Below, piece after piece: positions 1-5,898 of a stretch of 7,337 nucleotides of DNA. A program made the translations under genes and the position numbers. The stretch spans positions 1 through 7,337 of the forward strand of contig CAMCMW010000066.1 of the NCBI GenBank assembly GCA_945876155.1, given 5' to 3'. The DNA comes from an uncultured Ruminococcus sp. GTDB lineage: Bacteria; Bacillota; Clostridia; Oscillospirales; Ruminococcaceae. The notes beneath the pieces were generated by a model. That model was not told where the DNA came from. It made no database searches and was given only the letters and a program-made list of their open reading frames with translations. The stretch's first letter is position 1, and every line of letters begins with the position of its first letter.

Positions 1-987
1 AGAATCGTTTATCAGTATTTTGACGAGGCGGACGAAGACGAGATAAAAGAGGCGGCAAAGACTATAATCCAGGAAGACAGCGACAGAGGAAAACTTACAA
101 TCGGTGATTACAAGCTGAGATACATGAAAAAGGACAATCCGAGAATGATAAACGGCGGCTGCCGGCTGCTGTTCCTTGACAGGACTCTTGAAATCTCAAC
201 TATCAACAGAATGCTGTTTATATTCATTATTATAGGCAGCGTCGGCGTTGTGATAATATTCTGTATCAGTGTTGTACTTGCTAACTGGACTGTAAAGCCT
301 GTTGACAAGGCGTGGCAGCAGCAAAAGCAGTTTGTGGCAGATGCGTCCCACGAACTGAAAACCCCTCTGACTGTCATTTCTGCAAATACCGACGTTATTC
401 TCTCAAATGCTGACGATACGGTGGAGAGCCAGTCCAAGTGGCTCAACTACATCAAGGAAGAAACCAAGAGAATGACTAAGCTTGTAAACAGTATGCTTTA
501 TATCGCAAAGTATGATTCCAATGAACTGAAATTTGCGGCGACACAGTTTGATTTAAGTGATACGCTTTCGAGTATATGTCTGCAGTATGAGGCACTTGTC
601 TTTGAAAAGGGCAAACAGCTTGAAACTGAAATTGAGGATAAAGTCTTTATCAAGGGCGACGAGGACAAAATCAAGCAGCTGATAAACATACTTCTTGACA
701 ATGCCCAGAAATATTCCACCGACAACGGCAAGATTAAGGCTATGCTTTCAAAAGACCAGAAAACCGGTAAGATAAGGCTTGCAGTTGCCAACACAAGCGA
801 CTATATAGCACCTGATAAGCTGGAAAAGATTTTTGACAGGTTCTACAGGCTTGACGATTCACGAAACAGAAAGACCGGCGGCAGCGGACTGGGACTGAAT
901 ATCGCAAAGTCCATAGTCGAGGCTCACGGCGGAGAGATTAAGGCAACACATGAAAATGGTGTTACCTGCTTTACGGTGATACTGTAA
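1..987 (+). CDS. Sensor histidine kinase, 3' part (5' end outside window)
   Basis: This is the C-terminal 328 residues of a membrane-bound two-component histidine kinase, which autophosphorylates on His and passes the phosphate to a response regulator. The reading frame is open from base 1, so the ATG at 124 is internal. Numbering from the first codon here: residues 1-69 are the end of an extracytoplasmic sensor region, and residues 71-94 form a hydrophobic membrane segment. No full HAMP domain is visible. The HisKA H-box follows (SHELKTP, phospho-acceptor His117). The HATPase_c domain has an N-box (N229, D233-N234), an F-box-like IFDRFYR near 277-283, and a G2 box GGSGLGL at 293-299. The usual DxGxG of the G1 box is not evident; ANTSDYI (263-269) sits there. 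The stop at 985-987 is followed at once by a terminator. The sensed signal cannot be read, and the partner regulator is probably upstream. The class is certain. Confidence 0.95.
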   Translation, partial: RIVYQYFDEADEDEIKEAAKTIIQEDSDRGKLTIGDYKLRYMKKDNPRMINGGCRLLFLDRTLEISTINRMLFIFIIIGSVGVVIIFCISVVLANWTVKPVDKAWQQQKQFVADASHELKTPLTVISANTDVILSNADDTVESQSKWLNYIKEETKRMTKLVNSMLYIAKYDSNELKFAATQFDLSDTLSSICLQYEALVFEKGKQLETEIEDKVFIKGDEDKIKQLINILLDNAQKYSTDNGKIKAMLSKDQKTGKIRLAVANTSDYIAPDKLEKIFDRFYRLDDSRNRKTGGSGLGLNIAKSIVEAHGGEIKATHENGVTCFTVIL

Positions 988-992
988 TATAA

Positions 993-1029
993 AAAAACAG
1001 CTCCTGCGGATTTGGCAGGGGCTGTTTTT
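993..1029 (+). terminator. Strong intrinsic terminator after the histidine kinase, bidirectional
   Basis: Two 15-nt arms (993-1007 and 1015-1029) pair fully with one G-U wobble around a 7-nt loop. The GC-rich core CAGCTCCTGC/GCAGGGGCTG is flanked by A5 and T5. It begins 5 bases after the kinase stop codon. Read on the minus strand it also ends in a T-run, so it can stop transcripts of the convergent cassette that ends at 1083. Confidence 0.9.
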
Positions 1030-1056
1030 GTGTATATTGAATAATGGGATAAGGAA

Positions 1057-1076
1057 ACCGCCTTTTTAGGGGCGGT
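1057..1076 (-). terminator. Hairpin just downstream of the 87-aa gene, weak terminator
   Basis: ACCGCC (1057-1062) pairs with GGCGGT (1071-1076), and two T-G pairs can extend the stem. It lies 6 bases past the stop codon of the minus-strand gene at 1083. The following minus-strand sequence (TTTCCTTA) is only a weak U-tract, so it may act as a 3'-end stabilising hairpin or as a first, leaky stop before the strong bidirectional terminator. Confidence 0.5.
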
Positions 1077-1082
1077 CAGATG

Positions 1083-1346
1083 TTATGAAACTTTTCCAAT
1101 ATATTTTTTTGTGTTCTCGGTTTGTTCAAAAGTTACTTTTCCGTTATTAATCGCTATTTTAAGAACTATTGGGGCAGGAGTTTCATCTTTCAAGCCATTT
1201 TTTCCTTTTTCCGGGTCATAATACTGAAGCCAGATGTCATTTTTTCCCCAACACTGAGGAAGTTTTTTTGCTTTTTCAAAGTCAAGAGAATTTTCAGTAC
1301 AGTATTTTCTGATTTCATTCTCATATTGTGAAAACAATTTACACAT
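1083..1346 (-). CDS. Small protein of unknown function, 87 aa, second gene of the JAB-like cassette
   Basis: I do not recognise a named family. The protein is small, soluble and rich in Lys, Glu and Asn, with no signal peptide or membrane segment. An N-terminal half that looks helical (1-30) precedes a segment around NDIWLQYYDPEKG (36-48). A DETPAPIVLKIAINNGKVTF stretch (54-73), likely beta strands, follows, then QTENTKKYIG. The reading frame extends upstream to an ATG at 1382. I choose the ATG at 1346 because AGGAG at 1359-1355 lies 8 nt before it, and because the longer version would overlap the preceding gene by 35 bases. The preceding gene's TAA ends at 1348, one base before this start, so translation is probably coupled. 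Sampled GC is about 32%, clearly below the glutamate synthase genes. By position and size it could be a partner or immunity protein for the JAB-like product, but that is inference. Confidence 0.75.
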   Translation of the reverse strand: MCKLFSQYENEIRKYCTENSLDFEKAKKLPQCWGKNDIWLQYYDPEKGKNGLKDETPAPIVLKIAINNGKVTFEQTENTKKYIGKVS

Positions 1347-1347
1347 A

Positions 1348-1827
1348 TTATCCACTCCTTTTTTCAAATGTTCTGAAATCACCTTTAGAATTGAAAATTA
1401 CCGAATTGTTTTGGGAAAAACAGTTTAAAACAGCATAATCACCATCAGAAGGCTGCATACACAGAAAATCAGTTCCAGGGTGAGTATGACCACTCCAACG
1501 ATAGCCGTTTTCAGCTAACAGCATAGCTTCATCAATATCAATTTGAACCATATGTTCATTTCCACGAATAACAAGACGTTCTGTACCTTTAGTAAACATT
1601 GCAAATTCGTGTCCTGTCTGAGCTGTCATAGCTGAAAGGTCAGTCATACTTACTTTGTCTTTATTAACAGTAAGTCGGCTGTTAAAATGCGGGAGGCGTT
1701 CAAGCAATTGTTTCTGACGGTTATTCAGTTCAATTCCAAAAGTCAGAACTGCATTTGGATTTCCTTTTCCTGTGTGCTTTTGCTCAATTGGATTTTCAAT
1801 AGGTTTTTCTATTGAATTAATCGTCAT
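1348..1827 (-). CDS. JAB/MPN (JAMM)-like putative metallopeptidase domain protein, 159 aa
   Basis: The C-terminal part carries RWSGHTHPG (110-118) followed by PSDGD (126-130). This resembles the HxHP...SxxD zinc-binding signature of JAB1/MPN/RadC-type proteins, with H114, H116, S127 and D130 as candidate ligands. E74 in TGHEFAMF is a plausible upstream Glu. The spacing from the second His to Asp is 13 residues rather than the usual 10, so catalysis is uncertain. The tail SQNNSVIFNSKGDFRTF fits closing strands of such a fold. Residues 1-25 are a low-complexity leader with the near repeat EKPIENPIEQ. No signal peptide or membrane segment is seen. The start at 1827 is chosen because GGGGAG lies 8 nt upstream and the promoter's -10 box is just before that. 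The longer frame to 1902 would start upstream of the promoter. Related domains occur in phage and polymorphic-toxin proteins, and a stand-alone copy followed by a small partner gene is consistent with that. The substrate is unknown. Confidence 0.75.
   Translation of the reverse strand: MTINSIEKPIENPIEQKHTGKGNPNAVLTFGIELNNRQKQLLERLPHFNSRLTVNKDKVSMTDLSAMTAQTGHEFAMFTKGTERLVIRGNEHMVQIDIDEAMLLAENGYRWSGHTHPGTDFLCMQPSDGDYAVLNCFSQNNSVIFNSKGDFRTFEKRSG
1355..1359 (-). promoter_or_regulatory. Ribosome binding site fixing the 87-aa start
   Basis: The minus strand reads AGGAG, 8 nt before the ATG at 1346-1344. It lies within the last codons of the upstream gene. It supports the internal ATG over the one at 1382, which has no good Shine-Dalgarno. 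Confidence 0.75.
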
Positions 1828-1835
1828 TACATTCA

Positions 1836-1841
1836 CTCCCC
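1836..1841 (-). promoter_or_regulatory. Ribosome binding site fixing the JAB-like protein start
   Basis: The minus strand reads GGGGAG, 8 nt before the ATG at 1827-1825. It lies only about 8 nt downstream of the -10 box, which leaves a leader of roughly 16 nt. Confidence 0.75.
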
Positions 1842-1849
1842 TTATATTT

Positions 1850-1877
1850 ATTATACCACTTCCCCTCAATTTGTCAA
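1850..1877 (-). promoter_or_regulatory. Near-perfect sigma-A promoter of the JAB-like cassette
   Basis: The minus strand has TTGACA (1877-1872), a 16-bp spacer, and TATAAT (1855-1850). A TG one base before the -10 gives an extended -10 element. Both hexamers are exact consensus. It sits immediately beyond the terminator of the glutamate synthase operon, so the cassette is an independent transcription unit, probably strongly or constitutively expressed unless repressed. No operator-like repeat is obvious. Confidence 0.85.
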
Positions 1878-1886
1878 CAGTCCCCC

Positions 1887-1936
1887 AAAACAAAAAGCCC
1901 ACACCTCCGCCGCCATAGATAGCAGGGGAGATGTGG
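1887..1936 (-). terminator. Intrinsic terminator of the glutamate synthase operon
   Basis: On the minus strand CCACATCTCC (1936-1927) pairs with GGAGGTGTGG (1908-1899), ten pairs with one wobble, around an 18-nt loop. A T-rich run (CTTTTTGTTTT, 1897-1887) follows. It lies 23 bases after the stop codon of the last operon gene and ends 9 bases before the cassette's -35 box. Confidence 0.85.
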
Positions 1937-1959
1937 ACAGTATAATCAACGCAAAATTA

Positions 1960-2685
1960 TCAGTTGTTAGTATAAAGCCTCTTGTACGGATTCTGGCTGT
2001 TCGGAGTCAGAACGTAAAAACTCTTGTTTATGATTTTTGAGATATCATAATCAAAGTTGTCGCAGTATTCCTTTAAGAGGTCAGTAATCTCGTAAAGGTC
2101 GTCGGCTGTGGCTTTCTTTGCGGAAACCTGTGCAGGGAGATTCTGGGGGAGCTTTTCTGTACAGATGTAGATTTTGCCGCCGTGCATACCAGTACCGCAG
2201 AAGTGACCCACAGGAGGAGTATTCTTGTCGCAGTTGATACCCAGTACTATAATAATACCGCCTGCCTGATACTCTCCGAGAAAACTTCCGGCTGTTCCGC
2301 CGATAACCAGTACCGGAACTTTTTCTTCAAAAGCCTTCATGTGGATACCGGCTCTGTATCCGGCGTTGTCACGGACGAAAATCTTTCCGCCTCTCATAGC
2401 GTAGCCAGTTGCGTCGCCTGAAGAGCCGTGAATGATGATTGAGCCTTCGTTCATTGTGTCGCCTGTTGCGTCCTGTGCATTGCCGTTTACAATGATGTCT
2501 GCACCGTTTAAATATGCGCCCAGGGCGTTTCCGGGAGTACCGTTTATAGTAACTTCCTTGTTTGAAAGACCGCTTGCAATGTATCTCTGACCGATACAGT
2601 TGTCTATCTGCACACGCTTTTCAGGTGTGTTTCTTACCTGGTCGTTGAGTTCCTTAAAATGCATAAGTCCGGCTGTAATATTCAT
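1960..2685 (-). CDS. Glutamate synthase GXGXG (GltB C-terminal-like) subunit, 241 aa
   Basis: This is a stand-alone version of the C-terminal right-handed beta-helix domain of the glutamate synthase large subunit. That domain is structural and packs between the glutaminase and FMN domains. Residues 40-175 hold repeated G-x-x-G turns: NGTPGNALG (48-56), NGNAQDATG (67-75), HGSSGDATG (86-94), RDNAGYRAG (105-113), GGTAGSFLG (129-137), and further GG turns at 142-143 and 169-170. The N-terminus (1-39) leads into the helix. The C-terminal 60 residues are probably helical, as in the family. A similar fold occurs in formylmethanofuran dehydrogenase subunit C, but the operon points to glutamate synthase. 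The start has GGAGG (2699-2695) 9 nt upstream. Its ATG overlaps the preceding gene's TAA by one base, indicating coupled translation. It is the last gene before the operon terminator. Confidence 0.9.
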   Translation of the reverse strand: MNITAGLMHFKELNDQVRNTPEKRVQIDNCIGQRYIASGLSNKEVTINGTPGNALGAYLNGADIIVNGNAQDATGDTMNEGSIIIHGSSGDATGYAMRGGKIFVRDNAGYRAGIHMKAFEEKVPVLVIGGTAGSFLGEYQAGGIIIVLGINCDKNTPPVGHFCGTGMHGGKIYICTEKLPQNLPAQVSAKKATADDLYEITDLLKEYCDNFDYDISKIINKSFYVLTPNSQNPYKRLYTNN

Positions 2686-3914
2686 TATCTGACACCTCCA
2701 AGCTGTTCTTTTCTGTCAGCGAGTGAAAAAGCCATAAGCTGAGGCTTTTCCTTTACAAGCTCAAAATCAATCGAATCAAGGGGTACCTGTTCACGGATAA
2801 GCTTTGTGTAAATACCTGCTCTTGAAATATCGCCAATCATGATGTAACCCTTTAAAAGGTTATCCTTTGTTACCAGCATTTTGTAGTTTTCGCCGTCTGC
2901 GTAAACTGTCTTTTCGCCGTCATAACTTCCGGCAGTTATCATGTGATAGCCGAAGAATCCGATAGCGTTCATAGGAATAGCTTTGTCGTACGGCTTGTCT
3001 GTACCGGTCATGTGAAGTCCGGCAGTTTCGCCCTGCATATATGCGTTAGGGAGGAGGGCGAGAATTCTGTCTGTGTCAGTTGTGATGTCGTGACTTTCAG
3101 TGCAGTCACCTGCGGAATAGATGCCCGGAAGTGAAGTGCGGCAGAAATGGTCTGTAATAATTCCCTTGTTTACATTGCCGCCTGCTTCCTTGACAAGCTC
3201 AGTGTTCGGTCTTACGCCGACTGCGATAACCAGTACATCAAACTCAACAGTTTCACCGTTTGTGAGTATAGCCTTGTTTCCGTCAAACTCAGCGGCGGAA
3301 GTACCCAGCATAAACTTAACGCCCTTTTCCTCGATTGACTTCTGAACAAGCTCAGAACCGGTTTCATCAAGGATTGAGGGAAGTATTCTGTCCGCAAGGT
3401 CGATAACAGTAAGACTGCCTATCTTGTCAAGAATACCCTCAGCGCATTTAAGACCGATAAGACCAGCGCCCACGATAAGTACTCTTGAATCCTTAGTGAG
3501 AACGCTGTCCAGCGCCTTTGCATTGTCAAGAGTCATGAAAGTGAACTTGTTTTCAACTGTGTCCAGTCCCTTCATCGGAGGGATAAACGGTCTTGAACCT
3601 GTGGCAACAAGCAGCTTGTCGTAAGGTACTGCCTTGCCGTCGTCAAGCATGACTTTTCTGTTTTTGGTATCTATCTTAACCGCTTTTTTACCAAGAATCG
3701 GAGTAACGTCATTGTCCTTGTAAAAGCTGTCCGGACGGTATTTCATTCTCTCCTCGTCAGTTTTTCCCCAGAGAAGATATGAGATAAGGGGACGGGAATA
3801 AGTGTGGTGCTTTTCGTCGGAAATAACGGTGATTGTGCTTTCCTTGTCATTTTTGCGGATTCCCTCGATACAGCCGACAGCCGCAGCGGAATTGCCGATA
3901 ATTACATAATTCAT
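2685..3914 (-). CDS. FAD/NAD(P)-dependent oxidoreductase of the glutamate synthase operon, 409 aa
   Basis: This is a pyridine-nucleotide-disulfide-oxidoreductase-like flavoprotein, similar to rubredoxin or nitrite reductase flavin domains. The N-terminal FAD Rossmann motif is the variant IIGNSAAAVG (5-14). ATGSRP (104-109) follows. The NAD(P)-binding motif is VGAGLIG (148-154), and the second FAD motif is GIYSAGD (264-270). The strand-flanking YSRPLISYLL (39-48) lacks the active-site Cys of NADH oxidase or CoA-disulfide reductase, so it is likely a simple electron transferase. Given its place right after the poly-Fe-S protein, it probably passes electrons between NAD(P)H and the Fe-S subunits, doing GltD's job; the direction and nucleotide are inferred. 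A GTG at 3926 is also in frame, but it overlaps the Shine-Dalgarno, so I take the ATG at 3914. Canonical GltD has its own N-terminal Fe-S domain, absent here and supplied by the neighbouring gene. Confidence 0.88.
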   Translation of the reverse strand: MNYVIIGNSAAAVGCIEGIRKNDKESTITVISDEKHHTYSRPLISYLLWGKTDEERMKYRPDSFYKDNDVTPILGKKAVKIDTKNRKVMLDDGKAVPYDKLLVATGSRPFIPPMKGLDTVENKFTFMTLDNAKALDSVLTKDSRVLIVGAGLIGLKCAEGILDKIGSLTVIDLADRILPSILDETGSELVQKSIEEKGVKFMLGTSAAEFDGNKAILTNGETVEFDVLVIAVGVRPNTELVKEAGGNVNKGIITDHFCRTSLPGIYSAGDCTESHDITTDTDRILALLPNAYMQGETAGLHMTGTDKPYDKAIPMNAIGFFGYHMITAGSYDGEKTVYADGENYKMLVTKDNLLKGYIMIGDISRAGIYTKLIREQVPLDSIDFELVKEKPQLMAFSLADRKEQLGGVR

Positions 3915-3923
3915 CTTAAAAAA

Positions 3924-3930
3924 CACCTCT
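3924..3930 (-). promoter_or_regulatory. Ribosome binding site deciding the flavoprotein start
   Basis: The minus strand reads AGAGGTG, ending 9 nt before the ATG at 3914-3912. The alternative in-frame GTG start (3926-3924) is itself part of this site, which argues for the ATG. Confidence 0.65.
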
Positions 3931-3934
3931 CTTA

Positions 3935-4384
3935 CTATCTTTCTTCAAATACTATTGCATTGTTCGGGCAGCCTGCAACACAAGCCGGAGAACCGCATGA
4001 ATTTTTGGTGCAAAGCTCGCATTTCTGAGCAACATGACCGTCCTCTGCCGGCATGATTGCACCGTATGGACATGACAGAACGCAGGTGTAACAGCCGACG
4101 CACTTGTCCTGGTCGATTTCGATAACGCCGTCCTTTACGCTCAAAGCTCCGGCAATACAGCCCTTTACGCAGAGAGGGTCTGTACAGTGGCGGCAGGAAA
4201 CGGCGAAGTAAATACCGTCATTTTCCTCAACCTGAATTTTCGGGAAAATCTTCTTGCCCTTTAATGCCTTTGCCATTTCGTTTGCCTTTGATTTGCCGGC
4301 TGAAACTGTGTTTGCAAAAGCGCAGTTGTATTCGCAGAGGTGACAACCGAGACACCATTCTTCATTAACAAATATTCTTTTCAT
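3935..4384 (-). CDS. Poly-[4Fe-4S] ferredoxin-like electron transfer subunit, 149 aa
   Basis: This is a cytoplasmic iron-sulfur electron carrier of the DmsB/HycB/CooF type. Seventeen cysteines fall into four clusters of binding motif: C11-C14-C17-C21, C64-C67-C72-C76, C95-C98-C101-C105 (followed by Pro), and C122-C125-(C130)-C135-C139 (followed by Pro). Four [4Fe-4S] clusters are therefore expected, with C130 spare. There is no Tat or Sec signal and no membrane segment, unlike periplasmic oxidoreductase beta subunits. It lies between the FMN synthase subunit and the flavoprotein, so it most likely wires one to the other; exchange with a free ferredoxin pool is also possible. The start is supported by AAGGAGG (4400-4394) 9 nt upstream, which overlaps the preceding stop codon. 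The next gene starts 20 nt after its TAG. Confidence 0.9.
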   Translation of the reverse strand: MKRIFVNEEWCLGCHLCEYNCAFANTVSAGKSKANEMAKALKGKKIFPKIQVEENDGIYFAVSCRHCTDPLCVKGCIAGALSVKDGVIEIDQDKCVGCYTCVLSCPYGAIMPAEDGHVAQKCELCTKNSCGSPACVAGCPNNAIVFEER

Positions 4385-4398
4385 GAGTCCAGTCCTCC

Positions 4399-5898
4399 TT
4401 ATTCGCCGGCGTGCTTGATACCGAGTATTTCAAGCTCTTTTTCGTTCAAGCCAACTCCTCTGAGCATAAGCCTGTTGCCCTTTAAGCTTTCGATGGAGTT
4501 GATACCCATACCGCCCATCATTTCCTTGATTTCGTGATTCCATGCCTGAACAAGATTAACAAGTCTCTTGTAGCCAACGTCAGGATTAAGACGCTTAACA
4601 AGGTCCGGACGCTGTGTTGCGATACCCCAGTTGCACTTTGCCGCATGACAGGCTCTGCACTGGTGACAGCCCATAGCTATACAAGCCGCAGAACCGATGT
4701 AAACAGCGTCTGCACCAAGAGCGATAGCCTTAACAACGTCAGCGGAGTTTCTGATACTACCGCCTACAACGATTGAAACGTTTCCTCTGATGCCTTCCTG
4801 TCTTAAACGCTCGTCAACGCTTGCAAGGGCAAGTTCAATAGGGATACCAACGTTATCTCTGATTCGTGTAGGAGCAGCACCTGTACCGCCTCTGAAACCG
4901 TCGATTGCGATAATGTCAGCACCGCTTCTTGCAATACCGGAGGCAATTGCAGCAACGTTGTGAACAGCGGCAATTTTAACGATTACCGGTTTCTTGTATT
5001 CTGTAGCCTCTTTAAGGGAGAATACCAGCTGACGGAGGTCTTCGATAGAGTAGATGTCGTGGTGAGGCGCAGGAGAGATTGCGTCTGAACCCTCAGGAAT
5101 CATTCTTGTTCTTGAAACCTCGCCGACTGTCTTGGTTCCCGGCAGATGTCCGCCGATACCAGGCTTAGCACCCTGTCCCATTTTGATTTCGATAGCAGCG
5201 CCGGCTTCAAGGTATTCCTTGTGAACGCCGAAACGTCCGGACGCTACCTGAACGATTGTGTTAGGACCGTACTGATAGAAGTCCTTGTGAAGACCGCCCT
5301 CACCGGTGTTGTAGTATGTACCCAGCTCTGTTGCAGCTCTTGCAAGGCTTTCGTGAGCGTTTTTGCTGATTGAACCGAATGACATAGCGGAGAACATGAT
5401 AGGCACTTCAAGCTTTAACTGGCTTGAAAGATTGTTTATGATTTTGCCGTTTTCATCTCTCTTGACTTCAGTAGGCTTCTGACCCAGAAAAGTTCTTGTT
5501 TCCATTGGTTCACGCAGAGGGTCGATAGGAGGGTTTGTAACCTGGGACGCATTGATGAGGATTTTGTCCCAGTAAACCGGCAGCGGCTTTGGATTGCCCA
5601 TTGAGGAGAGCAGTACACCGCCTGTTTCAGCCTGCTTGTATATTTCTCTGATGTTTTCCATTGTCCAGTTGGCGTTTTCTCTGAAAGTGTTGTCTGACTT
5701 TACGATTTTCAGCGCTCTTGTAGGACAGAGTGTAACGCATCTCTGGCAGTTTACGCACTTTGATTCGTCGCACATCATTTTGCCTAAATCGGCGTCATAA
5801 TAATGAACTTCGTTTGCACATTGTCTTTCACACGCACGGCAGCCGATACATCTGTCTGCATTGCGCACAACTTCAAATTCCGGATACTGATAATCCAT
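4399..5898 (-). CDS. Glutamate synthase FMN/Fe-S subunit with N-terminal ferredoxin module, 499 aa
   Basis: This is the synthase core, which reductively aminates 2-oxoglutarate with glutamine-derived ammonia to give glutamate. Residues 14-60 form a 2x[4Fe-4S] ferredoxin module (C17-C20-C23-C27 and C48-C51-C54-C58-P). Residues about 80-480 are the FMN-binding barrel. Recognisable family motifs are MSFGSIS (172-178), NTGEGG (197-202), KMGQGAKPGIGGHLPG (239-254), SPAPHHDIYS (275-284), DGFRGGTGAAP (333-343) and the phosphate-site VVGGSIR (377-383). The [3Fe-4S] cysteines fit C411-x5-C417-x4-C422, before GIATQ; C406 and C414 are additional. The archaeal/clostridial-type subunit is this size because glutaminase and GXGXG domains are separate genes. 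Its ATG overlaps the preceding gene's TAA by one base, with AGGAGG (5914-5909) 10 nt upstream. It depends on the upstream glutaminase and on the Fe-S/flavoprotein pair downstream. Confidence 0.96.
   Translation of the reverse strand: MDYQYPEFEVVRNADRCIGCRACERQCANEVHYYDADLGKMMCDESKCVNCQRCVTLCPTRALKIVKSDNTFRENANWTMENIREIYKQAETGGVLLSSMGNPKPLPVYWDKILINASQVTNPPIDPLREPMETRTFLGQKPTEVKRDENGKIINNLSSQLKLEVPIMFSAMSFGSISKNAHESLARAATELGTYYNTGEGGLHKDFYQYGPNTIVQVASGRFGVHKEYLEAGAAIEIKMGQGAKPGIGGHLPGTKTVGEVSRTRMIPEGSDAISPAPHHDIYSIEDLRQLVFSLKEATEYKKPVIVKIAAVHNVAAIASGIARSGADIIAIDGFRGGTGAAPTRIRDNVGIPIELALASVDERLRQEGIRGNVSIVVGGSIRNSADVVKAIALGADAVYIGSAACIAMGCHQCRACHAAKCNWGIATQRPDLVKRLNPDVGYKRLVNLVQAWNHEIKEMMGGMGINSIESLKGNRLMLRGVGLNEKELEILGIKHAGE

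Noticed and set aside
108..446. Minus-strand 112-aa open frame opposite the histidine kinase
   Set aside because: It is a shadow of a well-defined kinase coding frame, with no ribosome binding site and no family features.
1828..1902. N-terminal extension of the JAB-like protein to 1902
   Set aside because: This stretch contains the consensus promoter and part of the upstream operon's terminator, and the ATG at 1827 has a good ribosome binding site.
2182..2421. Plus-strand open frames opposite the glutamate synthase genes
   Set aside because: All lie antisense to strongly conserved coding sequence, lack ribosome binding sites and show no recognisable domain.
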